DNA of 64,000 nucleotides from Lachnospiraceae bacterium (lineage in GTDB: Bacteria > Bacillota > Clostridia > Lachnospirales > Lachnospiraceae), in NCBI GenBank assembly GCA_017396145.1, contig JAFQMS010000040.1, forward strand, positions 1 through 64,000. Reading direction: 5' to 3'. A program made the position numbers and the translations under genes. The notes under the pieces are model-generated. The model searched no databases, was not told where the DNA came from, and worked only from the letters and a program-made list of their open reading frames with translations. This document shows, in pieces, positions 16,585 through 25,293 of this stretch. How positions within the stretch are numbered: the stretch's first letter is position 1; each line of letters begins with the position of its first letter.

Positions 16585-19500
16585 TCATATTTTTCCAGCC
16601 TTTACAATCACATTTTCCTCTCCTACAAGACCTTTAAGTTTACTAATAAATGTTGCATCCGCCAAAAATGAATTGTTACGCCCCATATTCTTTAAAACAT
16701 TTTCTTTCTTACAAAGAACTGTCATTGTATCTTTACCGTCACTTTCCCTTATGAGATTTGTAATTTTCTCTTCCATTTGCGTATATTCCTCAATATCAGC
16801 AAATCTTACATATACCACATTGGCAACTTCTGAAAAAGGAACAATTCTCTGACAGATAAGTTTAGCATTTTTTTCATCCTCTGTAGCGACTCTACCTGTT
16901 ATGAAAACTTTATTATCATTTGTGAGATATGCTTTGTATTTTTCGTAATCTTTAGGGAAGATTATTACTTCTACACTGCCTACCATATCCTCCAAAGTGA
17001 TAAAAGCCATCATTGTATTGTTCTTTGTAATCTTTGTAGTTTTAGATGTTATCATTCCGCCTATGGTCTTTACTTCATTATCCTTAACTTCTACTTTCAT
17101 TGTTTCTTCGTCATACTCAAAATCCGTAGTGCTGGCAGTAATATTAGAATCTAAAATCTTCATGTAATCTTCTAAAGGATGACCACTTACATATATACCA
17201 AGTACTTCTTTTTCAAATCCTAGTAAGGTCTCTTTATCGTATTCTGGAAGGTTTGGAAGCGTTCCAGAAAAACTAGCCTTCTCACTTTCATCTACCAAGT
17301 CAAATAAAGACATTTGCCCTGATATGGTTCTCTTCTTCTCGTCATTTACTGCATCTATAACATTAGCATACATATGCATCTTCTGGTTTCTGTTACCCGG
17401 CAAACTGTCTAACGCCCCTGCCTTTATTAGATTTTCCACAGTTCTTTTGTTAATCTCTTTACCAGACAATCTTTTTGTAAGATCCTCTAACGAGGTATAT
17501 TTTCCATTAGCATCTCTTTCACTAGTTATGGCATCAACAACGGGTTTACCCATACCTTTAATGGCACACATACCGTATCTAATGCATTTATCCGAAACAG
17601 AAAACACTCCATAAGCCTTATTAATGTCCGGTGGCAATATCTCTATTCCCATATGTCTTGCAACATTAATGTAACCCGATACTTTCTTTGTATTGTCCAT
17701 TACTGATGTCATTAACGCAGCCATGAATTCTACCGGGTAGTAGGTTTTAAGATAAGCCGTCTGATATGAAACCACAGCATAGGCAGCCGCATGGGATTTA
17801 TTAAAAGCATACTTTGCAAAATCCACCATATTATCATAAATCCTCTCTGCTACAGCTGCATCTATTCCTCTTTTCACACAACCATCTACACCCTCAGCTT
17901 CGTTTCCGTATACAAAGTTTTGTCTCTCCTGTTCCATAACCGAAGCCTTCTTTTTAGACATGGCACGACGCACTAAGTCACTTCTACCGTAACTGTATCC
18001 AGCCAAATCTCGCACAATCTGCATAACCTGCTCCTGATACACTATACATCCATAAGTTGGCGAAAGAATAGGTTCTAACTGCGGACAGTCATACACTATG
18101 CTATCCACCGAATTCTTACCTTGAATGTATTTTGGAATAAAATCCATAGGTCCTGGTCTATACAGAGATATTCCCGCTATAACATCTTCTATACAGGTTG
18201 GCTTTAACTCTTTCATGAAGTTTTTCATTCCTTCACTTTCTAACTGGAACACACCTTCTGTACGCCCACTTCCTATGAGTTCATACACATTTTTATCATC
18301 ATAATCTATCTTGGAAATGTCTAGTTCCTTACCAGATGCATTAATCAATCTAATAGCATCTCTAATAACAGTCAGAGTTCTTAACCCTAGAAAATCCATT
18401 TTCAAAAGTCCAAGTTCCTCTAGAGTTGTCATGACAAACTGAGTAGTTATAGTATCATCTGATGCCTTAGAAAGTGGAACATATTCTTCAACGTTTTCCT
18501 TACTAATAACTACACCTGCTGCATGCATAGAAGTATGTCTTGGAAGTCCTTCAAGTTTTATTGACATATCTATAAGAAAATGTGCTTTTTCATCTTCTTC
18601 ATATATTGACTTAAGTTCCGGATTCATCTTAAGTGCCAATGGTATAGTGATTCCAAGTTCATTAGGAATCATTTTGGCAATAGAATCCACATATCCATAT
18701 GGTAAGTCTAGTGCTCGTCCCACATCTCTAATAACCATCTTTGCAGCCATTGTTCCAAATGTGACAATCTGAACCACTCTGTCTTTTCCATATTTTCTAA
18801 CTACATATTCAATTACTTCCTGTCTTCTTTCATAACAAAAATCGATATCTATATCCGGCATTGTAAGACGTTCAGGATTTAAAAATCGTTCAAACAACAA
18901 GTTAAATTTTATAGGGTCAATATCTGTTATTTCCAAGCAATAAGAAACTATACTTCCTGCTGCAGAACCACGACCCGGGCCTACTGCAATCCCATTATTC
19001 TTCGCGTATTTTATAAAGTCTGATACAATTAAGAAATAGTCCACAAATCCCATATCGTTAATTGTATTCAGCTCATATTCAAGTCTTTTTTCTAATTCAT
19101 TTGTCTTTTCTACATTACCACTTTCATAATCTGTAGAATACCTATTCCTAAGGCCTTCCTTACATAACTTGTTTAAATACTCCCATGCACTATACCCACT
19201 AGGAACATCAAATCTTGGAAGTTTGTAATTACCAAACTCAATGCTAACATTACATCTGTCTGCAATCTTACTGGTATTAGAAACCGCCTGTCTTGCATAT
19301 GGAAATAACCTTTCCATTTCAGCAGGGGATTTTATGTAATACTGTCCACCCTCATACTTCATTCTGTCTTCATCCGTAACCTTTTTCTGGGTCTGAATAC
19401 AAAGAAGTACATCATGAGGTTTTGCATCTTCTGGAGCAATATAATGACTATCATTGGTGGCCACTAACTCAATTCCTGTCTCTTTACTTATTCTTAATAA

Positions 19501-20067
19501 CGCCTGATTAACTGTACTCTGTTCAGGAATTCCGTGGTCTTGAAGTTCTAGATAATAATTACCTTTACCAAAGATTTCTTCATATTCTTTCGCGGTTTTT
19601 ACGGCTTCATCATACAAGCCTCTTCTAATATTAACCGCAACTTCTCCTGCAAGACATGCACTTAGAGCAATTATTCCCTCATGAAATTCTCTTAATACTT
19701 CCTTATCAACTCTTGGTTTATAGTAAAAACCTTCTGTAAATCCTCTAGACACTATCTTCATCAGATTCTGATATCCAATGTTATTCTCCGCTAACAATAC
19801 CAAATGATAGTATCTTTCTTCAGAACTTGTAGCCGTCATATCATAACGACTTTTAGGTGCCACATAAACCTCACACCCAAGTATTGGCTTGATGCCCTGC
19901 TTTTCACATTCCTTATAAAAATCTATTACACCATACATGACACCATGGTCTGTAATGGCAAGGCTATTCATCCCAAGTTCTTTCACTCTTGAAACCAACT
20001 CAGGGATTTTACTTGAGCCATCTAAAAGACTATATTCAGTATGTACATGTAAATGCGTAAACTCCAT
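16585..20067 (-). CDS. dnaE: DNA polymerase III subunit alpha (DnaE type)
   Basis: The N-terminus has the PHP domain (FTHLHVHTEYSLLDG), followed by the polymerase core with the catalytic aspartates in PDIDIDF (about residues 400-410) and the GPGRGSAAGS segment, a helix-hairpin-helix region, and a C-terminal OB fold. The length of 1160 residues and the absence of an inserted exonuclease domain mark DnaE rather than PolC. In Firmicutes DnaE works beside PolC, extending primers before hand-off. GGAGAAAGGGT precedes the ATG. Confidence 0.97.
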   Translation of the reverse strand: MEFTHLHVHTEYSLLDGSSKIPELVSRVKELGMNSLAITDHGVMYGVIDFYKECEKQGIKPILGCEVYVAPKSRYDMTATSSEERYYHLVLLAENNIGYQNLMKIVSRGFTEGFYYKPRVDKEVLREFHEGIIALSACLAGEVAVNIRRGLYDEAVKTAKEYEEIFGKGNYYLELQDHGIPEQSTVNQALLRISKETGIELVATNDSHYIAPEDAKPHDVLLCIQTQKKVTDEDRMKYEGGQYYIKSPAEMERLFPYARQAVSNTSKIADRCNVSIEFGNYKLPRFDVPSGYSAWEYLNKLCKEGLRNRYSTDYESGNVEKTNELEKRLEYELNTINDMGFVDYFLIVSDFIKYAKNNGIAVGPGRGSAAGSIVSYCLEITDIDPIKFNLLFERFLNPERLTMPDIDIDFCYERRQEVIEYVVRKYGKDRVVQIVTFGTMAAKMVIRDVGRALDLPYGYVDSIAKMIPNELGITIPLALKMNPELKSIYEEDEKAHFLIDMSIKLEGLPRHTSMHAAGVVISKENVEEYVPLSKASDDTITTQFVMTTLEELGLLKMDFLGLRTLTVIRDAIRLINASGKELDISKIDYDDKNVYELIGSGRTEGVFQLESEGMKNFMKELKPTCIEDVIAGISLYRPGPMDFIPKYIQGKNSVDSIVYDCPQLEPILSPTYGCIVYQEQVMQIVRDLAGYSYGRSDLVRRAMSKKKASVMEQERQNFVYGNEAEGVDGCVKRGIDAAVAERIYDNMVDFAKYAFNKSHAAAYAVVSYQTAYLKTYYPVEFMAALMTSVMDNTKKVSGYINVARHMGIEILPPDINKAYGVFSVSDKCIRYGMCAIKGMGKPVVDAITSERDANGKYTSLEDLTKRLSGKEINKRTVENLIKAGALDSLPGNRNQKMHMYANVIDAVNDEKKRTISGQMSLFDLVDESEKASFSGTLPNLPEYDKETLLGFEKEVLGIYVSGHPLEDYMKILDSNITASTTDFEYDEETMKVEVKDNEVKTIGGMITSKTTKITKNNTMMAFITLEDMVGSVEVIIFPKDYEKYKAYLTNDNKVFITGRVATEDEKNAKLICQRIVPFSEVANVVYVRFADIEEYTQMEEKITNLIRESDGKDTMTVLCKKENVLKNMGRNNSFLADATFISKLKGLVGEENVIVKAGKI

Positions 20068-20148
20068 ACCCTTTCTCCTCTTTTTCTATATTATTCTTCC
20101 ACTTATTTTATAAAGTCAAAAACTATTCCTACGTTTATTATGTTTATT

Positions 20149-20421
20149 TTAGAACATTATAACTAATGCAATTACCACCTGGATAATTAATATTAAAGGC
20201 ATGCCAAAATTAAAAGAAAAATGCTTTGTCTTATGACGAAACACTTGCATTCCACATATCGCTCCAATACTTCCACCTACTATGGCACTAAGAAATAGTG
20301 TCCTCTCCCTAATTCTTCTTTTTCTGTTTCTAGCCTTGCTTTTATCAACTCCCATAAGCATAAACGCAACAACATTTGCGATGATTAAGTATACAAATAA
20401 TATTTTCATCCAAAGTTCCAT
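20149..20421 (-). CDS. DUF1294 small membrane protein
   Basis: A 90-residue protein with three hydrophobic segments (about residues 5-22, 42-58, 72-90) around a basic loop containing DKSKARNRKRRIRE and a following GGSIGAICGM; this arrangement is typical of DUF1294. The role of the family is unknown. GGAAAG lies before the ATG. It sits alone between aspS and dnaE on the same strand. Confidence 0.8.
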   Translation of the reverse strand: MELWMKILFVYLIIANVVAFMLMGVDKSKARNRKRRIRERTLFLSAIVGGSIGAICGMQVFRHKTKHFSFNFGMPLILIIQVVIALVIMF

Positions 20422-20496
20422 AGTTTCTTTCCTTTCATTCTGACGGTTTTATAAGATTTTTCACAATAAATAACCATATATTGTACTGTAAAGCAA

Positions 20497-20519
20497 CGCC
20501 TCAGAATTGTTCTGAGGCG
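20497..20519 (-). terminator. Stem-loop after aspS
   Basis: CGCCTCAGA and TCTGAGGCG make a perfect 9-bp stem over 5 bases, 21 bases after the aspS stop. Only a TTGCTTT stretch follows, so the U run is weak although the stem is strong. Confidence 0.7.
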
Positions 20520-20539
20520 CCCTTATTTACTGCATTATA

Positions 20540-22357
20540 TTATTCTTCTTTATTTTTTGCCTCAGCCTCTTCTTCCTTTGTGGCTACTGCTATACAAAGT
20601 TCATCTAACTGCTTGTCATCAACTAGGTTTGGTGCATCTGTCATAAGACATGAGGCATCTTTAACCTTAGGGAAGGCAATTACATCTCTAATGCTGTCAA
20701 CCTTTGCCATAAGCATAATAAGTCTGTCAAGACCATAAGCAAGGCCTGCATGTGGTGGCACACCATATTTGAACGCATTAAGAAGAAATCCGAATCTATC
20801 ATAAGCTTCTTCCTTAGTAAATCCTAATGCTTCAAACATTCTTTCCTGAACATCATTTTGATGAATTCTTACACTACCACCACCGATTTCTGTACCATTT
20901 AATACGATATCATACGCCTTAGCTCTCACTCTTCCCGGGTCAGATTCAAGATACTGTAAATCCTCTTCCATTGGCATTGTAAACGGATGATGTTTAGCTG
21001 TATATCTTCCTTCTTCTTCGTTGTACTCTAATAATGGGAATTCAGTTACCCAAAGGAAGTTATATACATTCTTATCTAATAAATCAAGATTTATTGCAAT
21101 CTCAAGTCTTAAGTTACCAAGTACATCCCATACAACTTCATTCTTGTCTGCAGCAAAGAATAATAAATCTCCCGGTTTAGCATCCATCGCTTCAACAAGA
21201 CCTGCAAGTTCTTCCTCTGTCATAAATTTAGCAAACGATGACTTATACTCACCTTCTGGAGTAATTGCAAGATAAGCAAGACCCTTTGCGCCGTAATCTT
21301 TAGCAAATGCAACTAATGCATCTATCTTCTTACGTGGCATACCAGCCTGTCCATTTGCATTGATACCGCGTACACTTCCACCCTGCTCTAATGCATTCTT
21401 GAACACTACAAACTCACTCTTGGCAACCACTTCACTTACATCCTTAAGTTCCATGCCAAATCTTGTATCCGGTTTATCACTTCCGAATCTGTCCATTGCT
21501 TCCTGCCAAGTCATTCTCTGTATTGGAAGTTGTACATCAACGCCAATTGTTTCCTTAAACATCTTAGCAAGTAATCTTTCATTAACCTCAATTACATCGT
21601 CAACATCAACGAATGAGAGTTCCATATCTATCTGAGTAAATTCTGGCTGTCTGTCAGCTCTTAAATCTTCATCTCTAAAACACTTAACAATCTGAAAATA
21701 TCTATCATATCCTGAGCACATAAGCAACTGCTTGAATAACTGTGGTGACTGTGGAAGAGCATAAAAATTACCTGGGTGAACCCTACTTGGCACAAGATAA
21801 TCTCTCGCTCCTTCAGGTGTACTCTTAGTTAAAACAGGTGTTTCAATCTCTAAGAAGCCCTCTTCCTCCAAAAATGCTCTTGTAAGAACTGCAACACGGC
21901 TTCTCATCATAATATTCGCCTGAAGGTCTGGCCTTCTTAAATCAAGATATCTGTATTTTAAACGTAATTCATCTTTAGTCTTTGAATTAGCCTCAATAGG
22001 AAATGGTGGTGTTAGAGCTTCTGAAAGTATTCTTATATCTTTTGCAATTATCTCAATATCTCCAGTTGCAAGGTTTTCGTTAGCTGCACCACTTCTTTTT
22101 GCAACCTCACCTGTAACTGCAATTACAAACTCGCTTCTTAAAGACTCCGCCTTAGCAAAATTCTCACTACCTGTATTACTTTCTTCAAATATAAGTTGAA
22201 GAATTCCTGAACGATCACGAAGGTCAACAAAAATAATGCCGCCTTTATTACGGCTTTTTGCAACCCAACCCATTACTGTAACCGTCTCACCTATATTTTT
22301 CGATGTAACCTCTGTACATCTGTGACTTCTTTTTAAGCCTTTCATTGATTCTGCCAT
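20540..22357 (-). CDS. aspS: Aspartate-tRNA ligase
   Basis: A class II aminoacyl-tRNA synthetase of 605 residues. The N-terminal OB fold for anticodon binding is visible (VTVMGWVAKSRNKGG and FVDLRDRSGILQL), then motif 2 (FRDEDLRADRQPEFTQIDME), the bacterial GAD insertion, and motif 3 (GLAYGLDRLIML). The start at 22357 (MAESMKG) is chosen because GGAGG lies eight bases before it; the in-frame ATG five codons earlier overlaps that site. Whether it charges only tRNA-Asp or also tRNA-Asn cannot be judged here. Confidence 0.97.
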   Translation of the reverse strand: MAESMKGLKRSHRCTEVTSKNIGETVTVMGWVAKSRNKGGIIFVDLRDRSGILQLIFEESNTGSENFAKAESLRSEFVIAVTGEVAKRSGAANENLATGDIEIIAKDIRILSEALTPPFPIEANSKTKDELRLKYRYLDLRRPDLQANIMMRSRVAVLTRAFLEEEGFLEIETPVLTKSTPEGARDYLVPSRVHPGNFYALPQSPQLFKQLLMCSGYDRYFQIVKCFRDEDLRADRQPEFTQIDMELSFVDVDDVIEVNERLLAKMFKETIGVDVQLPIQRMTWQEAMDRFGSDKPDTRFGMELKDVSEVVAKSEFVVFKNALEQGGSVRGINANGQAGMPRKKIDALVAFAKDYGAKGLAYLAITPEGEYKSSFAKFMTEEELAGLVEAMDAKPGDLLFFAADKNEVVWDVLGNLRLEIAINLDLLDKNVYNFLWVTEFPLLEYNEEEGRYTAKHHPFTMPMEEDLQYLESDPGRVRAKAYDIVLNGTEIGGGSVRIHQNDVQERMFEALGFTKEEAYDRFGFLLNAFKYGVPPHAGLAYGLDRLIMLMAKVDSIRDVIAFPKVKDASCLMTDAPNLVDDKQLDELCIAVATKEEEAEAKNKEE

Positions 22358-22397
22358 TTTTACGTCCTCCATCTTCTTATATAACTATTTTATAAAC

Positions 22398-23012
22398 TTA
22401 CAGACATTTATCCTGCATTCTATGTATGTATTCTTCTATGTCAAACTTAATCAGGCGTTTATAGTCTTCGTAATAAACTACTCTGGTAAATGCAAGAAAA
22501 ATCTCCATATCAAAATTCTTAACTTCATCTATCATAAGTTCTATTGCCGTATCTATATCAAATGCAGCTCTGTATGGCCTGTCAGAAACCAAAGCCGCAA
22601 ACACATCACAAGTTCTAAGTATCCTTGCTCCATATGGTATATCAACGGATTTTAAATTGCCAGGGTATCCCGAACCATCGTAATTCTCATGATGATGATA
22701 AACAGACTTTAAAATTGTATCAGAATAGTCATATTCTTGCAAGATTTCATAACTAAAAGTTGAATGCATTCTAACATATTTTATCTCTTCAACCTTTAAT
22801 ACATCATCCATTCTTCCGTACAGATACTTGCTTAGTCTTAACTTGCCTATGTCATGAAGCATTCCTGCCACAGCCATTTCATAGCAAAATTCTTCATCAT
22901 TTCCTAGTTCTTTTGCAAGGTTATATGCTAAAGTACTCACTAATATTCCATGCTCTAAGGCGTCCTTTAAGTCCGTTAGTATTTTATTTTCTTCCGTGGT
23001 TAGTGTGTTCAT
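22398..23012 (-). CDS. HD-GYP domain phosphodiesterase
   Basis: A compact 204-residue protein that is nearly all HD-GYP domain: HDIGKLRLSKYL (HD motif), later HHHENYDGSGYP (the HHE and GYP motif) and DVFAALVSDRPYR. All metal ligands appear present. Family members hydrolyse cyclic di-GMP or related dinucleotides, or act as ribonucleotide phosphohydrolases. There is no receiver or sensor domain, so input must come from elsewhere. It lies between hemZ and aspS with gaps of 18 and 40 bases and is probably co-transcribed. Confidence 0.9.
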   Translation of the reverse strand: MNTLTTEENKILTDLKDALEHGILVSTLAYNLAKELGNDEEFCYEMAVAGMLHDIGKLRLSKYLYGRMDDVLKVEEIKYVRMHSTFSYEILQEYDYSDTILKSVYHHHENYDGSGYPGNLKSVDIPYGARILRTCDVFAALVSDRPYRAAFDIDTAIELMIDEVKNFDMEIFLAFTRVVYYEDYKRLIKFDIEEYIHRMQDKCL

Positions 23013-23030
23013 CGCTAATCTCCATGGAGT

Positions 23031-24548
23031 CTAATCTTTTGACTCACTATTGAAAAAATGTCTTTTTTTATCAGTAATCTCATCAATTCTTTGAATATAA
23101 TCCTTTAAATTTCTTGGATTATCATATCTTTCAATAGAAGGCATTATACCTGGTTTTCCTTCTATTATTAACCTTGGATTACCCACTTTTTTACTTATGG
23201 TTCCCGCACCACAGGCAACTATTGTCTGCATTTCCTCCATCATTAATATATTATAAATACATTCATATCCTCTTTTAGCATATCCTATATTCTCAAGATG
23301 AGATGCAATATTCTTCTGACGATACAAATAATAAGGAGTATATCCATCATATCTTAGTTCTTTAAATGCCATATCAGTCATTGACTGCACATCTTCATCT
23401 AGCATATTTTCATATTCACTTAAGGCTAATGTTAATGCAGAATTTTTCTTTAAAGCCAATGTATGAACAGTTATAGATTCCGGATTAAGATTCATTATAT
23501 CTTTTATTGTTTTTTCTGCTGCCAACATGTTTTGTTTTGGCAACCCCATAATAATATCCATATTAATATTATCAAAGCCTATAGATCTTGCCATATTAAA
23601 ACTATCTATTATATCCAAAACTCTGTGATGTCTTCCAATGACCTTTAATATATCGTCATCCATAACCTGCGGGTTAATGGATATTCGATTAACACCATAT
23701 TTTTTTAACACCTTTAGTTTATCTAAAGTAATACTATCCGGGCGCCCCGCCTCAACAGTATACTCATTTTTCGCTTCATAATTAAATTCTGTTTTAATTT
23801 TGTTCAGTAATTCTTCTAATTGTTTCGCATTTAGAGCCGTCGGAGTCCCTCCACCTATGTACAAAGAGATTAGTTTCTTTCCTTTCATAAACTCTGCAGT
23901 TATCTCTATCTCCTTATACAAAGCCTTAAGATACTCTTCTATTATCTGTTCATTACCACCTACAGGATTAGATGCAAATGAACAGTAAAGACAAGTAGTA
24001 GGGCAAAAGGGAATTCCCACATACAGGCTATAATTATCTTCATCTATATATTCTTCTACTTTGTCATACTCATATTCAGCAATCTCTAATATTAGTCGGG
24101 TTTTAGACTCTTCACACAGATAATGGTCCATAAATTGCCTGAGAATCTGTTCTTTATTCATACCTTCTTTTTTTGCCATAAATATGAGTTTTGTAGGTCG
24201 CACTCCTGTTAGTGTTCCCCACTTACTACTATGTCCTGTTATGGTACTTAACCCTTTGTAAAGTCCCAATTTAACCTTGTTCTTTTTTTCTCTGTTCCTA
24301 AGTAATAATTGGTCTTCGCATGTATTTGTTCTAAAATCATCTGATAAGTTTTCCGTTACTGTTTCTTTTATTGCATCTGAAACAATAGTTACTAATACCT
24401 TCTTATCATCTACAGAGATTTCTATAAGGAAATCATATTCTTCCCCATTATCCTTATTAAAGTACACTTTTTCATTTTGATAAAAGAGATTAATTACAGC
24501 CCTTATATCTAGTTCGTATTTTATTAAGTCTGTAACTACTTTAATCAT
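23031..24548 (-). CDS. hemZ: HemZ-type coproporphyrinogen III dehydrogenase (radical SAM)
   Basis: The radical-SAM cluster motif CPTTCLYCSF is present about residue 190, followed by GGGTPTAL and the HemN-like core. The extra N-terminal ~150 residues match the HemZ subgroup found in Firmicutes next to MBL hydrolase and relA genes. The reaction is inferred by family: oxygen-independent decarboxylation of coproporphyrinogen, although some HemN relatives are heme chaperones instead. No other heme genes are in the window, so the true substrate is uncertain. Start at the ATG 24548 with GAGG just upstream; the longer frame begins with TTG. Confidence 0.88.
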   Translation of the reverse strand: MIKVVTDLIKYELDIRAVINLFYQNEKVYFNKDNGEEYDFLIEISVDDKKVLVTIVSDAIKETVTENLSDDFRTNTCEDQLLLRNREKKNKVKLGLYKGLSTITGHSSKWGTLTGVRPTKLIFMAKKEGMNKEQILRQFMDHYLCEESKTRLILEIAEYEYDKVEEYIDEDNYSLYVGIPFCPTTCLYCSFASNPVGGNEQIIEEYLKALYKEIEITAEFMKGKKLISLYIGGGTPTALNAKQLEELLNKIKTEFNYEAKNEYTVEAGRPDSITLDKLKVLKKYGVNRISINPQVMDDDILKVIGRHHRVLDIIDSFNMARSIGFDNINMDIIMGLPKQNMLAAEKTIKDIMNLNPESITVHTLALKKNSALTLALSEYENMLDEDVQSMTDMAFKELRYDGYTPYYLYRQKNIASHLENIGYAKRGYECIYNILMMEEMQTIVACGAGTISKKVGNPRLIIEGKPGIMPSIERYDNPRNLKDYIQRIDEITDKKRHFFNSESKD

Positions 24549-24584
24549 AGAGTACCTCAAATTCTGCGTAAAATCTCTTCCACA

Positions 24585-25226
24585 CTATATTTCCATATTT
24601 TCTTTTTCATATCCTATGCTGGTAAATGCGCCATGCCCCGGATAAACTGTAACATCTTCTGGTAATTCAAACAATATGTCTTTAATAGAATGAACCATAT
24701 CTGACATACTTCCTGTAGGCAAATCTGTCCTACCATGGTTTTCAAAGAATAATGTATCTCCTGAAAACAGCACTTTTGCATCCTTAAGATAATAACAACA
24801 CGAACCCTTAGTATGTCCTGGCGTATTAATAACTATTCCCTGCACACCTGCGAAAGACACTATTTCTTTGTCATTTAGTTTTCTATCTGCTTTAACAGAT
24901 ACATCTAAATCCACCATATATGCACAATTAAAGTGTTTGTTTTCCATCAATTGCCCATCTTCTTTAAACACTACAATATTTGCTTTAGTCTTCTCTTTTA
25001 GTTCATCAGCAACAAATATATGATCAAAATGTCCATGAGTAAGATAAATATTCTCCAACTCAATATTATTTGAATTGATAATTGAAATTATCTTGTCCAC
25101 ATCTCCCCCTGGGTCAACCACACAGCCTTTCTTAGTGTTTTTGTTGTATACAATGTAACAATTGGTTTCCAATATCCCCACCCTAACTATCTCAAAACAA
25201 ATATCATTCCATTCGAAAAACTTCAT
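24585..25226 (-). CDS. Metallo-beta-lactamase fold hydrolase (glyoxalase II-like)
   Basis: A 213-residue protein with the zinc motif THGHFDH, the later His in TPGHTKGS, Asp in SGDTLF and the final YPGHG. This set of ligands is that of the YcbL/glyoxalase II-like MBL hydrolases often encoded between hemZ and relA in Clostridia. GGAGGTATAAG fixes the start at 25226. Its physiological substrate is not known; a thioester hydrolase role is plausible. A D-aminoacyl-tRNA deacylase gene, often next to it, is absent. Confidence 0.9.
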   Translation of the reverse strand: MKFFEWNDICFEIVRVGILETNCYIVYNKNTKKGCVVDPGGDVDKIISIINSNNIELENIYLTHGHFDHIFVADELKEKTKANIVVFKEDGQLMENKHFNCAYMVDLDVSVKADRKLNDKEIVSFAGVQGIVINTPGHTKGSCCYYLKDAKVLFSGDTLFFENHGRTDLPTGSMSDMVHSIKDILFELPEDVTVYPGHGAFTSIGYEKENMEI

Positions 25227-25293
25227 CTTATACCTCCATATCAAAATTTTTACAACAACCTCTCATAAAAACCCACGAATTGCATTTTCTTTA

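Noticed and set aside
25245..25293. D-aminoacyl-tRNA deacylase gene expected between relA and the MBL gene
   Set aside because: The gap is only about 70 bases and has no reading frame; the gene is simply not here.
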